Shown here in pieces: positions 23,601-35,306 of a stretch of DNA of 64,000 nt. How positions within the stretch are numbered: position 1 is the stretch's first letter; each line of letters begins with the position of its first letter. This stretch comes from Phascolarctos cinereus (lineage: Eukaryota > Chordata > Mammalia > Diprotodontia > Phascolarctidae). Under the pieces are notes generated by a model, which worked only from the letters and a program-made list of their open reading frames with translations, was not told the origin of the DNA and ran no database searches. The stretch covers positions 1,468,001 through 1,532,000 of the forward strand of contig NW_018344185.1 in assembly GCF_002099425.1 (NCBI RefSeq), written 5' to 3'. The position numbers were made by a program, and so were the translations under genes.

Positions 23601-23964
23601 TTAGCTGCCAGTCAGATGAACCAATTGTCTTTAGCGTTCAATGGAAAAGCAAAATTATGATAATTCATTTTCTTTAGTTTCATTTCCATTGATTGAACTG
23701 TAGCCATTTGGATTGCTGAAGTTTTGACAATATCAAAAACTTTCTTGAAGTCTTAAGTCACAGTTGCTGCTGGGGGGGTGGGGGCTGCAGCCAACACCTG
23801 GAGAAACAATTTCCAAGTGAAATGTCCAGAAAGGTCATGCCTTAACAGCTCTTGGCAGTTACTGGTGTTTTTGGTTCACCATAACTGTGGAGGCTGAACA
23901 TTTATTTCCTATAGACATCAACCAATATGAATGTCTAGGGTTCAGGTAATTTTTAACTGAAGAA
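23601..23964. other. Unassigned sequence
   Basis: No feature recognised; a G run lies at about 23770-23783. Confidence 0.4.
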
Positions 23965-24050
23965 TATTTATTCTTTCTTTTTTATTCCCAGTGTATATCA
24001 AAGCACTTTGTAAATAGTAGGTACTTAGTAAATGTTTGTTGGATTAGACT
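23965..24050 (+). mobile_element. L2 LINE 3' end fragment
   Basis: 'tttgtaaatagtaggtactt' and 'agtaaatgtttgttggatta'. Confidence 0.65.
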
Positions 24051-24297
24051 GCTTTAGAACTTGTGCTTATTTATACTCTGAAGTTGCAGGGTGGGAGGGG
24101 TACAGAAACATCAATCCTAAGGATTAGAAGTTCTACCTTAAAAAAGGTGGAGTCAAGATTGCAGAGTAAAGGGTCACGTTTGACAAACTTATCCCCAAGC
24201 CTCTTCTACAAAATGACTATAGAAAATGACAAATTGAATTCTGTTTAGAAAAGACTGCAAATTCAGAGTGAGTCATTGTTCCACTCCAGGGCATTTT
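24051..24297. other. Unassigned; L1-leader-like stretch and left target duplication
   Basis: 'ggtggagtcaagattgcaga' resembles the start of an L1 leader but cannot be followed far. 'ccagggcatttt' at 24286-24297 is the left duplication of the next L1. Confidence 0.4.
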
Positions 24298-27200
24298 GGT
24301 TTCATTGGTTTTATATGTTCAATAACTTTTTTATTTAATATAATCAGAATTTTGCATCTTGCCTCCGATTATCCTTACAATCTCTTGTTTGGTCATAAAC
24401 TCTTACCTTACATTTAGATCTGAACGATAAATTTTTCCATGTTCCCCTAATTTGATTATGATATCACCTTTTATGTCTAAATCACATTTACATTTGAATC
24501 TTATCTTGTTATACAATGTAAAATGTTGGTCTATGTGTATTTCTTGCTAGACTGCTTTCTAGTTTTCCCAGCAATTTTTGTGAAATACTGAGTTCTTGTC
24601 TCAAAAAGCTTGGCTCTTTCAGGTTATCTAACATTAGATTACTATACTTACTTGCTATATTACATACCTAATTGCATGCTAGGTTGACTTAATTTACTAT
24701 ATGTCTTCATTGTTTTCTCTATATTACTTTATTTTTCCAGATTAATTCTGTAATTTTTTTTTTCCAGCTCTATAAAATAATTTTGGTAGTTTGGTATGAC
24801 ACTAAATAATTAAATTAATTCAGGTAGAATTGTCGTTTTCATTATGTTGGCTTGGAGTACCAATGAGAAATTAATTTTTCCAATTGTTTAGATGTCTTTA
24901 TTTGTGTGAAGTGTTTTGCATTGTTTTTAATATATGTTCTGGGTTTGTCTTGCCAGGTAGACTCCCAAGTATGTTATATTCATGAAGTTATTTTAAATTA
25001 AACTTCTCTTTTCATTTCTTTGATGAGTGTTATTGGTCTTATATAAAAATGCTGATAATGTATGTGAGTTTATTTTATATACTGCTACTTTGTTAGAGGT
25101 CTTAATTATTTCAATTAGATTTTTAGTTGATTCTCTGGGTTCTCTAAGTATATCATAATATCATCTGAAAAAAATAATAGTTTTGTTACCTCATTGCTTA
25201 TTCTTATTCTTTTGATTTTTTTTATCTTATTGCGATAGCTGGCATTTCTAACACAATATTGAAAAATAGGCTAGACATGTGCAGTCATGCAAAACACTTC
25301 CATAGTAGTCATGTTGTGAGAGACTAACTATATTTCCCTCCCTCCTGTCCCAGCTCCCATTTATTCTATTCTGTCCTTTTCCCCTGTCTCTTCTCAAAAG
25401 TATTTGCTTCTGATTACCCCCTGAAAACTAAAGATAAATAAATAAGTAAAAATTTTTAAAAAGTTGTGGTGATAGTGGATATCCTTACTCTACATTTGAC
25501 TTTATCGAGAAGGCTACTAGTTTATACTTCTACTAGCCTATACTTAGATAGCTACTAATCATCATTTAATTATCATTTAAAAATAAAGTTCCATTGGGTA
25601 AGACGGATTTCTATAACCAACTGAGTATGTGTGTGTATAAATATGTGTGTGTGTATGTATGTATGTATGTATACATATGTGTGTGATAATTTCCCCTATT
25701 CTTCCTCTCCCTTCCTCCTTCTGTCAGTGCATTCCTTTTTTTCTCACTGTTTCATTTTTTTTTTTTGAGATTATCCCAACTAATTGAGGCAGTTCCAGGA
25801 CCTCTAACTATGTGGAGTCCTTCCTAACTACCCTATAATGATAAAGTTCTTAACAGTTACATTTATCATCATCCCATGTAGGAATGTAAACAATTTAACT
25901 CTATAGAATCCCTTGTGATTTCTCTTTCATGTTTACCTTTTAATGCTTCTCTTGAGTCTTGTATTTCAAAGTCAAATTTTCTATTCAGCTCTGGTGTTTT
26001 CATCAAGAATTCTTGAAACTCCTCTATTTCATTAAATAACCATTTCCGCCTGAAGGATTATATGTAGTTTTACTGTGTAGTTTATTCTTGGTTTTAATAC
26101 TAGCTCTTTTACCTTCTAGAATGTAATATTCTAAGCCCTCTGCTCCTTTAATGTGGCAGCTCCTAAATCTTTCGTGATCCTGACTCTAGTTCTATGTGTT
26201 TGAGTGGTTTCTTTCTGGTTGCTTGAAGTATATTCTTTTTGACCTGGGAGTTCTATAATTTAGCTACAATTTCCTGGGAGTCTTCATCTGGGGATTTGTT
26301 TCAGGTGGTGAGAGATTCTTCTAATTTCCATTTCACCTTGTTTCTATAATATTTGGGCAGTTTTCTTTGATAATTTCTTGAAATATGATGTTTAGACTCT
26401 TTGATCATACTCTTCAGGTAGTCCATTAATTTTAAAATTATCTCTCCTCAATCTATTTTACAGTTCAGTTGTTTTGTTCTGATATTTCACATTTTCTTCT
26501 ATTTTTCATTCTTTTGCCTTTTTTTGTTTCTTGATATTATGGGGTCATTAACTTCCTCTTGACTAATTGTAATTTTTAAGAAATTATTTTCTTCAGAGAG
26601 GCTTTGTACCTCTTTTCCCACTTGACCACTTCTGCTTTATAAGGAGTTCTTTTTTCACTGAGGTTTTATTTCTCTTTTACTTTTTAGACAATTTTTAAGG
26701 AGTTATTTTTTCAGTATTTTTTCCCCTCATTTACCACGCTGCTAATTCTCTCTTCAAAGTTTTCTGGAATATCTTTTGTTTCTTTTCCCAATTTTTCTTT
26801 TCCACTCTAATTTTTAAAACCATTCTTTGTCTTTAAAAAAATTTGTAGATTCTGTGGGAGCTCTTTTAGCCCTGCATTTTCTTTTTCATTAAGACTTTGC
26901 TTGTGTGTGTTTTCATGATAGCACCATCTTCTAAGTTTGGGTCTTGAGCTTCTCTGATATCGTGTTAACATTTTATGGCCAGGTTCTTTTATTGTTGTTT
27001 GCTCATTTTTTCAGCCTATTTCTTGACTTCGGATTTTATGTTAGAATTGGGTTCTGCTCACTCCTGGGTGGATAAGTGGTCACAGCCCCAAGCTTCAGGC
27101 TTTTATGTCCTACTGTTTTCACAGCTAGTTCTAAGAGTCTGTAAATTTTTGGTTTTTCTAAGGTGGTGACAGGAAAAGTATGGTCATTGTTCTATTAGTC

Positions 27201-27774
27201 TGCATTCTCATCCTTCCCCAGTAGAGCCTCTGCTTTCCTGTGACCACAATTACTACCACTCCTCACTCTACTGAATCTCTGACCAGGAACTAGGGTCTCT
27301 GCTCTCTCTGCACTGGAACTACAATTAGAGCTGCTACTCCCTTTTGACTGTAAGGACTTTATTCCATCTTGGAACTGTGACCAGGAACTCGATATTAGGC
27401 AGTGAAGTTTCCAAATAGTGAACTCTCCTGAACCCAGTGACCACATGTAGTTCCCCTATAATGTCTTTCTGACCCAGTTCCCAATCCCTTTACATTCTCT
27501 GGACAATGAGAGCCCCTGTAAATGACTTTATTCAAGGCCCAAAGTTGGTGTTGCTGCCATGTTGCACTCCTAGCCAGTCCCAACCCCAATGCAACAGAAC
27601 TCTCCCTTTGACATCCTAAGTTGTCCTGGCCTGGAAAAAAGCCTTACTTTGACCTTTCCTTGGTTATGCCACTCCAGAATCAATTTGACACATTATTTAA
27701 AAGTGATCTGGAGGGGGATTTGGGAAGTGTTTGTTTAGAATTCTCCCTCTACTACACCATCTTGGCTCTACATC
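24298..27774 (-). mobile_element. L1 LINE, inverted 5' segment of a twin-primed insertion
   Basis: On the minus strand it begins at 27774 with 'agagccaagatggtgtagta' (5' leader to about 27000). It continues through ORF1 at about 26990-25905 and remnants of the spacer, then ORF2 from the polymerase region. An antisense of the FADD region is near 25160, and the C-terminal stretch 'EFMTKQE...DYIK' is readable near 24350-24420. About 1.5-2 kb of the ORF2 start is missing near 25610. A 180-base spacer-like piece interrupts ORF2 at about 25270-25450, and a (TG)n tract lies at 25628-25690. All frames are broken. It joins, head to internal, with the sense 3' segment at 27775. Confidence 0.82.
25626..25692. 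repeat. (TG)n/(TATG)n microsatellite
   Basis: 'gtgtgtgtgtatgtatgtat' and neighbours, within the inverted L1 segment. Confidence 0.85.
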
Positions 27775-28668
27775 AAAGACATGTAAATTTGAACAACTCT
27801 GAGACTCCACCTCACATCCATCAGATTGGCTAACAAGACAGAAAAGAAAAATGACAAATGCTGGAGTTCATGAGGAAAAATGGTCACATTAATGAGCTTT
27901 TTGGTTGAGTTATGAACTTGTCCAATCATTATGGAGAGCAATTTGGAACTATGCCCTATAAAACTGTGACCCAGCAATTCCACTAATGTGTTTGTATCCC
28001 AAAGAAAAAAACAAAAATAAAAAGAACCCCTATATACCAAAATGTTTATAGCAGTTCTTTTTTTTGTGCTGGCAAAGATTAGAAATTGAAGGGATATCAA
28101 TTAATTGGGAAATGGCTGAACAAATTGTAGCATACGATTTTCATGAAATAGTATTTTGCTATAAGAAGTGATGAGCAGGATGGTTTCAGAAAAACCTGGG
28201 AAAACTTATGTGAGCAAAGTGAAGTGAACAGAACCAGAACACTGTACATAGTAACAGCAGTATTGTATGGATAATAATTTGTGAATGATTTAGTTACTTT
28301 GATCGACACAATGATTCACAACAATTCCAAAAGACTCATGATGAAAATGATTATTCACCTCCAGAGAAAACTGAGGAGCATGGAGTGCATATTGAAGCAT
28401 GTTTTTTTCAATTATTTATTTTTCTTGGTTTTTTGTAACATGATTAATATGGAAATATATTTTCCATTACCTAGCATATATACTTGATATTATATTGCTT
28501 ATCTTCTCAAGGGTTGAGGGAAGGTGTTGAGGTAGCAAGAATATGGAACCCAAGATTAAAAAGTGAATGTTAAAGAAATAAAATTTTAAAAATAAAAAAA
28601 CAAACAAAAAGAAATAAAATAATATAAAATATGAAAAGTTATTTTATACCTGCATGTTTGAAAGCAAA
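27775..28668 (+). mobile_element. L1 LINE, direct 3' segment of the same twin-primed insertion
   Basis: Resumes in ORF2 about 250 bases downstream of where the inverted part stops ('ctcacatccatcagattggc'). It carries the typical 3' end ('agaagtgatgagcaggatgg', 'gtgaagtgaacagaaccag') and an A-rich tail from about 28560 to 28632. A further 36 bases lie between the tail and the right duplication 'ccagggcatttt' at 28669-28680, either an altered tail or a short read-through piece. Confidence 0.82.
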
Positions 28669-28680
28669 CCAGGGCATTTT

Positions 28681-29129
28681 CACCTTTTGGTTATATATCT
28701 TTTCCTCATCCTATCACCTCTACCTGAAATGGGAGAATTTGTTCAACAATTTAGCCTAAGAAGAAAAAAAAAGCACTTCCCCCTTAATATCCCCTATAAT
28801 TCTGCAGAAGAAGTGGCAAGCATTTCCCTAAAGGTTGTAGGCATTTATTTATGAATGCCACAAGGTGCATTTTATTGTCTCAATGGGTTTTCAGAACAAT
28901 TTGTGATTGTGATTGCAGTATTGAGCAGATATCAAATATTGTAATTTCAGTAACGTATTTTGCCAATTTCTGCTGTAGGGACAGATTACTTTCTAAAAAG
29001 GCTCTGGTGTAATCCTAAAAGAAATAGGCTTTATTATTGTCAATCTGGCTATATTTTATTAATTAACAGTTAACTGCTCCTACCCACCACTGACCTCACC
29101 CAAGTAACATCAAAAGCCTTTTTAACATT
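28681..29129. other. Unassigned; candidate conserved non-coding segment at 28855-29105
   Basis: Repeat-free by eye, with dense AT motifs ('gtgcattttattgtctcaat', 'ttattaattaacagttaact'). No open frame of note. Confidence 0.3.
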
Positions 29130-29365
29130 CTCAAATAATAATAATTCATTTGTATTATCTACTATGGTTTATAAAGACATATTCCCTCATTATATTCCTG
29201 CAATATAGGTAGCACAAATATTATTATCTCGATTTTACAGCTGAGGAAACTAAGGTATTGTGAAATTAAGTGACTTGCCCAGTCCACAGATAGTAAGCAG
29301 AATTTGAATTCTGTACTTACTGACTCTTATTTCAGCATGCTATCTACTGTGCTATGCTTCTTCTT
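29130..29365 (-). mobile_element. MIR-type SINE, antisense
   Basis: 'ctcgattttacagctgagga', 'aagtgacttgcccagtccac' and 'ctatctactgtgctatgc' cover the CORE and tRNA-like parts in reverse. Confidence 0.85.
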
Positions 29366-29825
29366 AGAAAACAAAAACAGTCATTTTTCCATTTGTTGTT
29401 TATTTGGTTTTTTTGCATAGATATGCAAGCATAATTGCAGAAAAGGTAAATAAAATTTAACCTTGCTTACAACCATTATCCCTGCTCTAAGGCATTCTTT
29501 GTGCAACTCATGAATTTATTAAATTCAGAGAAATAATTGATCAATTCAATGAAAAATGTTGATTAAATCATTTATAGTTGTTAGCATTGTATAGTTTGAA
29601 GAAATATGGACAGGTGTGTTTGAATTTCTCACTTTTCAAAAAGTTGTAGGTACATTATATAGCTATGGTCTCAGAAGAGTCACATGAATATGAGGAGAAG
29701 AAAACGGATGACAATATCTCTTGAAACATTTACTAGATTTCCAGATAATAACCAGTCCTCTTTCTAAAACCAATCCCTTTATATTAGTGATAATGTTTTA
29801 TGTTGAGGAAGGACAATCAGTTGAT
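29366..29825. other. Unassigned AT-rich sequence
   Basis: No feature recognised. Confidence 0.4.
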
Positions 29826-30300
29826 AAAAATAAATCACTTACTCTATACTAGACACTAGTCTAGGTGCTAGTAATACAGAGACAAAAACAGAAATAATTC
29901 CTGACTTCAGGTAGATTACATTCTATTGGGGAAACAAGATAATACATATACTAGTAAATGAAAAGTATAAATGAAGTAAATAAAGGACAATTTCAGGGGG
30001 AGATGCCAGCATATTAGGGAAGTGATCAGGAAAGGCCTCATACAGGAAGAGGCATTTGAACTCAACATTAAAGGAAATGAGATTCTAGGAAGGGGAAGGA
30101 TTATTATCTGATAATGTGTTACCACTTGTGCAAAGACACAGAGGTAAGAGATGAATTTTTTTTTATTAGAAACAATAAATAGGCTAGGTTGAAAACAGAG
30201 TATGGGAAGGAGAAATATGTAATAAGCTTTGAAATCTAGAATGGAGCCAGACTGTGAATGACTTTGCATTTAAAGCACAGGAATTTATATTTTATACTAG
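29826..30300 (-). mobile_element. L2 LINE 3' region, antisense
   Basis: 'ctactctatactagacacta', 'acttcaggtagattacattc', 'ggaaaggcctcatacaggaa' and 'tgactttgcatttaaagcac'. The 117-codon minus-strand frame at 29916-30269 lies inside it. Confidence 0.75.
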
Positions 30301-31130
30301 AGATTGCCCACTCTAAGTAGACAGAGCCCAGCACTCAGGTTATCCACTCCCCTACCATCACATCATCCACCAAATTTAGGCAAAGTCACCACAAGACGTG
30401 TAAAAGTCCAATCCAAATCCCCAGTTTAAAACAGAATAGCATCAATTTTATGAAGACAAGCTGTCTGTTCCATACATAATCAAACTATATTCCTACCCTA
30501 CCCTGTGTCTTTAGTTCCAGTTAACTGTCTTATGTACAAATTGCCTCTATTTCCCTTTATTTTCTGTGGCTTCATCCCATTCTGTACCTGTCTGGTACCT
30601 TTCCTGACAATTCCAAACTGGTAACTCCTATAACTCTATTCCCAGTGACACATGATTCTGTGACTTGTTTTATTTCATGGTACATTTGCCAGATCCTTTT
30701 TGGAAGCAGTGGGGAGAGGAAAATAACAATACTGGTTATCCAACCAAACCAACCCTCCTGATCAACTGGCTGGCAGACATTCCAGCCATATCACCTTTGC
30801 AGGCCCTCCACACTAGTTTTGACTGAGACCTTATCACATCAGCCTCAGTTGCCTGAGACATAGAAGGACTTAGAGTTATTAGTATGCAACTGCAATCGTA
30901 GCAACAGCCCTTTCCCAATTTCATGGCCTAAAAATAATGTGTTGTGACATATGTTTGTGCAGCAGAGACTTTCAAACACTCACTGACATTTTAGGGACCA
31001 AGCAAATGAATATTAAACACTGAAATTTCTTCAACCTCTGACCCAGAAATACTGCTTTAAACATCTTGAGGCACTGGGATATTTTTTAAAACAGTATTCT
31101 TCAGCTATTTGTAATTAAGCAATTAAATAT
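30301..31130. other. Unassigned sequence
   Basis: GC content is somewhat higher than average; no reading frame or repeat recognised. Confidence 0.4.
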
Positions 31131-31290
31131 AACTAGGTATTAAGGACCTAATAGGTACCCAGTACTGCACTATATCAATTAATTGGGGTGGGAGGGGCTG
31201 TACAGAAATATAAAATATAATACTTGCCCTTAGTTTACAATATAATTGAGGAGATAAGGCATATATACAAAGCAGTACAAGAGAGCACGT
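31131..31290 (-). mobile_element. L2 LINE 3' end, antisense, degraded
   Basis: 'taataggtacccagtactgc', 'acttgcccttagtttacaat' and 'ataattgaggagataaggca'. Confidence 0.6.
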
Positions 31291-31329
31291 CTATATATAA
31301 ATATATAAATACAGGCATATGATAGGGCC

Positions 31330-31860
31330 AGTGTTTTCCTGATGCAGCTTCTTTCTTCTCACCTACTAAATAGGCAGGCCCAGGCTCCTCATCCCTCCCT
31401 AATCCTTAGAAATTAGCTTTTCCTTAAAAGGAGACAACACTGCACCAGGAACCTGATTATTTCATGCTTCTCATGACACAGCTTCTTTTCTCACTCCCAA
31501 AATGAAGTGGACTCAGGCCCCTCTGCCTTTGCTCCTCTGATAGTTATTAGCTGTCTCTGGTATCTGATTCCCGATACATACCCTCACTTGCCCCGTTTCC
31601 TTAATGCAGCTTCATGGTCACCTAAGGGCATAAAAACTCCCAGTCACATAGAGTCTAAGCCTCTCAGACTTGGCGAATTTCTGAAGACCACATGAGTAGC
31701 CATTATGTTCTTCTGATGAACTGATGAACAGATGCACTTCATTATGAAGATAAAGGTGGGGATAGGGGATGTCCAAAGAAGTTTAGTGCCACTGAATCCT
31801 CGTGGCATTTTCTTGTTATATTAGGGCAAAATAAACCTCCTTTTGTTAACTGTTCCATGA
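31330..31860 (+). mobile_element. Possible solo LTR (endogenous retrovirus fossil)
   Basis: Pyrimidine-rich start, 'gggcataaaaactcccagtc' in the position of a TATA region, and 'caaaataaacctccttttgt' near the end as a polyadenylation signal, all typical of an LTR. Ends and flanking duplications are not clear, and no internal retroviral sequence is adjacent. Confidence 0.35.
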
Positions 31861-31943
31861 CTTATAAATGCCTCATTTCAGCCCAATATTGAAGTTGAAC
31901 TAAGAGAATGCTAGTATTAGAGTCACCACCACTAATGTAGAAC

Positions 31944-32034
31944 ATGTGTGTGTGTATATGTAGATAGATGTAGATTATACACACACACATGCACACACAC
32001 ACACAAGTGTGTGTGTGTGTGTGTGTGCATGTGT
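31944..32034. repeat. (AC)n followed by (GT)n: self-complementary microsatellite
   Basis: About 30 bases of mostly alternating ACs run directly into about 26 bases of alternating GTs, so the two halves can pair. Confidence 0.9.
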
Positions 32035-32224
32035 TAATCATTAACATGGCTGTAGAAAGAGATTCACTTCACAGCATCTCTCGGGATCTTGAGCACTCTT
32101 TAATACAAGAATATTCTGGCAGATAGAATTTTATTCATTAAAAGAGATATGACTTCTTTTAAAGGAAGGAGGTTAGACTTCAGGTGAATTTTCAGTGAAA
32201 ACATAAACATTTATCAAAAATAAC

Positions 32225-32335
32225 TTCTGTGAATTAAGAATAATACATATACAAATGTATTTATGTATATATATAGCATAAATATATTATGTGATATATG
32301 TGTTTATATATATATATATATATGCATATGTTTCT
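32225..32335. repeat. (TA)n-rich tract
   Basis: Repeated tatata blocks, the longest 'tatatatatatatatatat' near 32308. Confidence 0.85.
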
Positions 32336-32415
32336 TTGTGATTATTGTGAATGTACAAAAGTCATAATGCTTCAGGCATATTCCTGGCAAGAGAATGAAA
32401 TTACAGATTGTTTCT

Positions 32416-33440
32416 CCTTCTAGGGTTTCATTGGACTTACTTAATACAAATAAGGTCATGTATGTGGCAGAAAGAGAGGGAGAAAGAGAGACTGCAAACT
32501 GCAGTTATGCTCTCTGCAGTAGAATTTGAATGTTTGGCAGTTTAGTTTGAAAAAGGACTCAATGTCTGGTATCTTATCTTGCCAGGTGATCTTCAGAATC
32601 TTCCTAAGACAATTCAAATGGAAGCTATTCAGTTTCCTGGCATGGTGCTTATGTACTGTCCAGATTTCATAAGCACACAATAATGAGGTCAGCACAATGG
32701 CTCTGTAGACTTTCAGTATGGTAGTCAGTCTAATACCTCTTCTCTGCCACACTTTGCTTTAGAGCTTCCCAAACACTGAGCTAGCTCTGACAATATGTGT
32801 GTCAACCTCATTATCAATGTGTACATACCTAGAGAGTATACTGCCAAGATAAGTGAACCTATCCACAGCATTCAAATGGTTCCATGTATTTATGGTGGTG
32901 GCTGAAGAAGTACCTGTGTTTTCTTGGTGTTAATTGTTAGGCCAAAATTAGCACAAGCAGCAGAGAAATGATCCATACTTTGTTGCATCTCAGCTTCAGG
33001 AGTTGTATTGAGTGCACAATCATCTGTGAACAAAAAAAATCACACACCAACACTCCCTCCACTTTGGTCTTGGCTTGTATTCTTTTCAAGTTCAAGAATT
33101 TACCATGAGTGGGGTAGTTTGTTCGTCCTCATTGATGGTGTTTGACAACACGGCTGAAAACATCATGCTGAAAAGCAGGGGAGCAAGCACACAAGCCTCG
33201 TTTCACTCCACTGGTGAGTGGGAAAACAGGAAGGCATCAGTTAACTTCTTAGTGGAAAGAATGATGCTTGCCTGCATGACAGAGGGATAATTTGGCCCCA
33301 GAGCTTTGAAGAGGAAAGTCATTCTTCTTTCATGTGCTTTGGGATAGGACACATTTACTTCAGGGAGAGAGGCGTAGAGAGAAAGAAAATAGACTTTGGA
33401 AGCTAGCCATGTTGGGGCAAGCCAGCTGGTCAACATGTTC
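32416..33440 (-). mobile_element. RTE-like LINE, reverse transcriptase C-terminal region, antisense
   Basis: The minus strand encodes at 32752-32456 'RGIRLTTILKVYRAIVLTSL', then 'YEIWTVHKHHARKLNSFH' and 'RKILKITWQDKIPD'. Upstream (about 33030-32830) it shows 'DDCALNTTPEAEMQQSMDHF' and 'FGLTINTKKTQVLLQ'. This is the order seen at the end of the polymerase and in the thumb of RTE-type non-LTR elements: the aspartate pair, the GLxINxKKT motif, then the KxxVYRAxVLxxLLY and WQD motifs. Frames are interrupted. Assignment to a particular RTE clade is not secure. Upstream and downstream boundaries are approximate. Confidence 0.75.
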
Positions 33441-34654
33441 CTGACTGCCTACATATATTTTGGATATGAAAATGTGTGGGGATACTTGTTATGATGTCCC
33501 CTAACAAATCCCTGGAAAGTGAAGTATCGATTGATGATTATTATATTTGAGAGCTTTTTATACAGATGCTATGGCAGGTTAGAGAAGATACCTTCTTCAG
33601 TGTGAGTTAAAATAATTGGAAATACTTTTTTTTCTCTGAGGAGGGAGTCCTTCAGCAGAATCTTGAAAGTACATACTGAAGGGCTTGTAGGAGGCTAGCC
33701 TCTAACCTAAGGGAGATCATTGCAACACTTTAGAAAGCATGCCTCCAAAACACATAATCTCAGAGATATATTGCCAATCTATCAATGTAATTTTGCTTCT
33801 AATCATACAACAAAAGACTACAGGAAGACAAAAGTGGAAATGAATCAGTTGTGTATGTGTGTGGTTAGTATTATTGTTCCCCTATAATAATTAGATTAGC
33901 TACCCTAAAGGACCTTGTACTACAAAAGGAAGAGGGGGGGAAAGGCGTTACATTAGTAAATTTGCTACCAGCAATTATAAATTGTACACTCTGGCTGTAA
34001 TACTAGAGCCTCCCTGGAGAAGGATTAAGAGGAAAATGCACTGCTAGCTCTGTAGGAGGTTCAGAGCAAAACAACATTTCCTCACTCCTGTTTTCTCTGC
34101 CCATGTGACAGAATCCCAGCTCCATTTTCTCACATCAAGCCAGGTGTATGAATGGAGGTGCGAGGGAAAGTGGGAGGCAAGCAGAGAGATGGAGAACTCA
34201 CAGTCTCAGCCTCTTTCTAAGAGGCTGGGAAACAAGCTGAGCTGAAATAAATGAAAGCTTTAACATATCCAGGCATAGCCTTTTTTAGTCAAAAGACCTG
34301 GCACAAATGTAAATGATTTGGTGGAAGGGAAAATTTCTGTAAAAAAACTGAAATAATACCCAATAAATCTTGGGCCTGGAATATCTTTTTCTAGCATATT
34401 CCATCCAAATGTGGCAGCATATGCAATGCTAGATGATATGCTGGCCGAGGAGTTAGAGAGTGACTAGAATGAGAGGAGATGTATTTGCTTCCCAAAAGCT
34501 AGAGTTGAAGAGATGGCCTTCTTATGCTTTCACGCCATATTTCTTCCATTTATTAAAGACCAATTGGCATCGTAGGCACCTTGGTATTTAATAGCTATTG
34601 AATGACAATCTAGCCCTATAGTTGTATATCAAACTAATCGTTTTAGACAGGGAT
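33441..34654. other. Unassigned sequence
   Basis: No gene or repeat recognised. The segment 34060-34260 is GC-richer and purine-biased but has no open frame of note. Confidence 0.4.
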
Positions 34655-34709
34655 CCAAAGGTCCAAGGTCTCCCACTGCATCCTAGGCAATCTGCAGACA
34701 TCCTGATCC

Positions 34710-34878
34710 ATAAAGTCTATGAACTTTAAAAAAATGATAACCATATTTCAATGTAATTGTTTCCTTTATAATCCTATATTTTTATTTTATGCATTTAAAA
34801 ATGATATTCTGAGAAGGGGTACACAGGTTTCACTAACTGCTAAAAGGGTCCATGACACTGAAAGTTTCAAGAACCACC
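34710..34878. mobile_element. hAT-type MITE inserted in unit 1
   Basis: 'aaagtctatgaactttaaaa' through 'ctgagaaggggtacacaggt' and 'gggtccatgacactgaaagt' to 'ttcaagaaccacc' matches a widespread mammalian hAT element whose ends read as 'gtccatgaac' and 'aagaacc'. Confidence 0.6.
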
Positions 34879-34954
34879 GAATGACTTAAAATGCTTAAGT
34901 TCCTTGTGAATGAAAATGCTTCTAAAGTAAGTTATCCTGGTCCTGAAAGTATCA

Positions 34955-35110
34955 GTTCAATTCATTCTTCCAAGTTCTTATTAGGTGCCTATTGGATGCA
35001 AAAGCACTGTTAGGTGCTGGGAGAGGGTTTTGATTTCAGTAAACTCTCTGGTGGAGCTTTGGCTATGAGGATGTGAAGAGAGAAATAAAAATAATTATAT
35101 TATAAACATT
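34955..35110 (-). mobile_element. L2-like fragment, antisense
   Basis: 'ccaagttcttattaggtgcc' and 'tattggatgcaaaagcactg' resemble an antisense L2 3' end. It adds to the material that splits unit 1. Confidence 0.45.
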
Positions 35111-35306
35111 AGAGTTTTAGGCTGGTGACTTTACACAGCCCTCCTTTACTCAAATCAAGGTCAGTTGCAAGTCATGTCATCATCTCACTGATGTCATGGT
35201 TTTTTCGAGAACGAAAGACAAACTACAATCTGTGAGTAGTCCGAGATGCCTGAATGGGGACCCAGATGGACAATTCCAGTTGGGCAATTTAGCTTGTCCT
35301 TTCTTC

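Noticed and set aside
24155-24297. Separate L1 5' leader (+)
   Set aside because: Only about 20 bases look like a leader start; it cannot be followed further, and the region immediately precedes the duplication of another L1.
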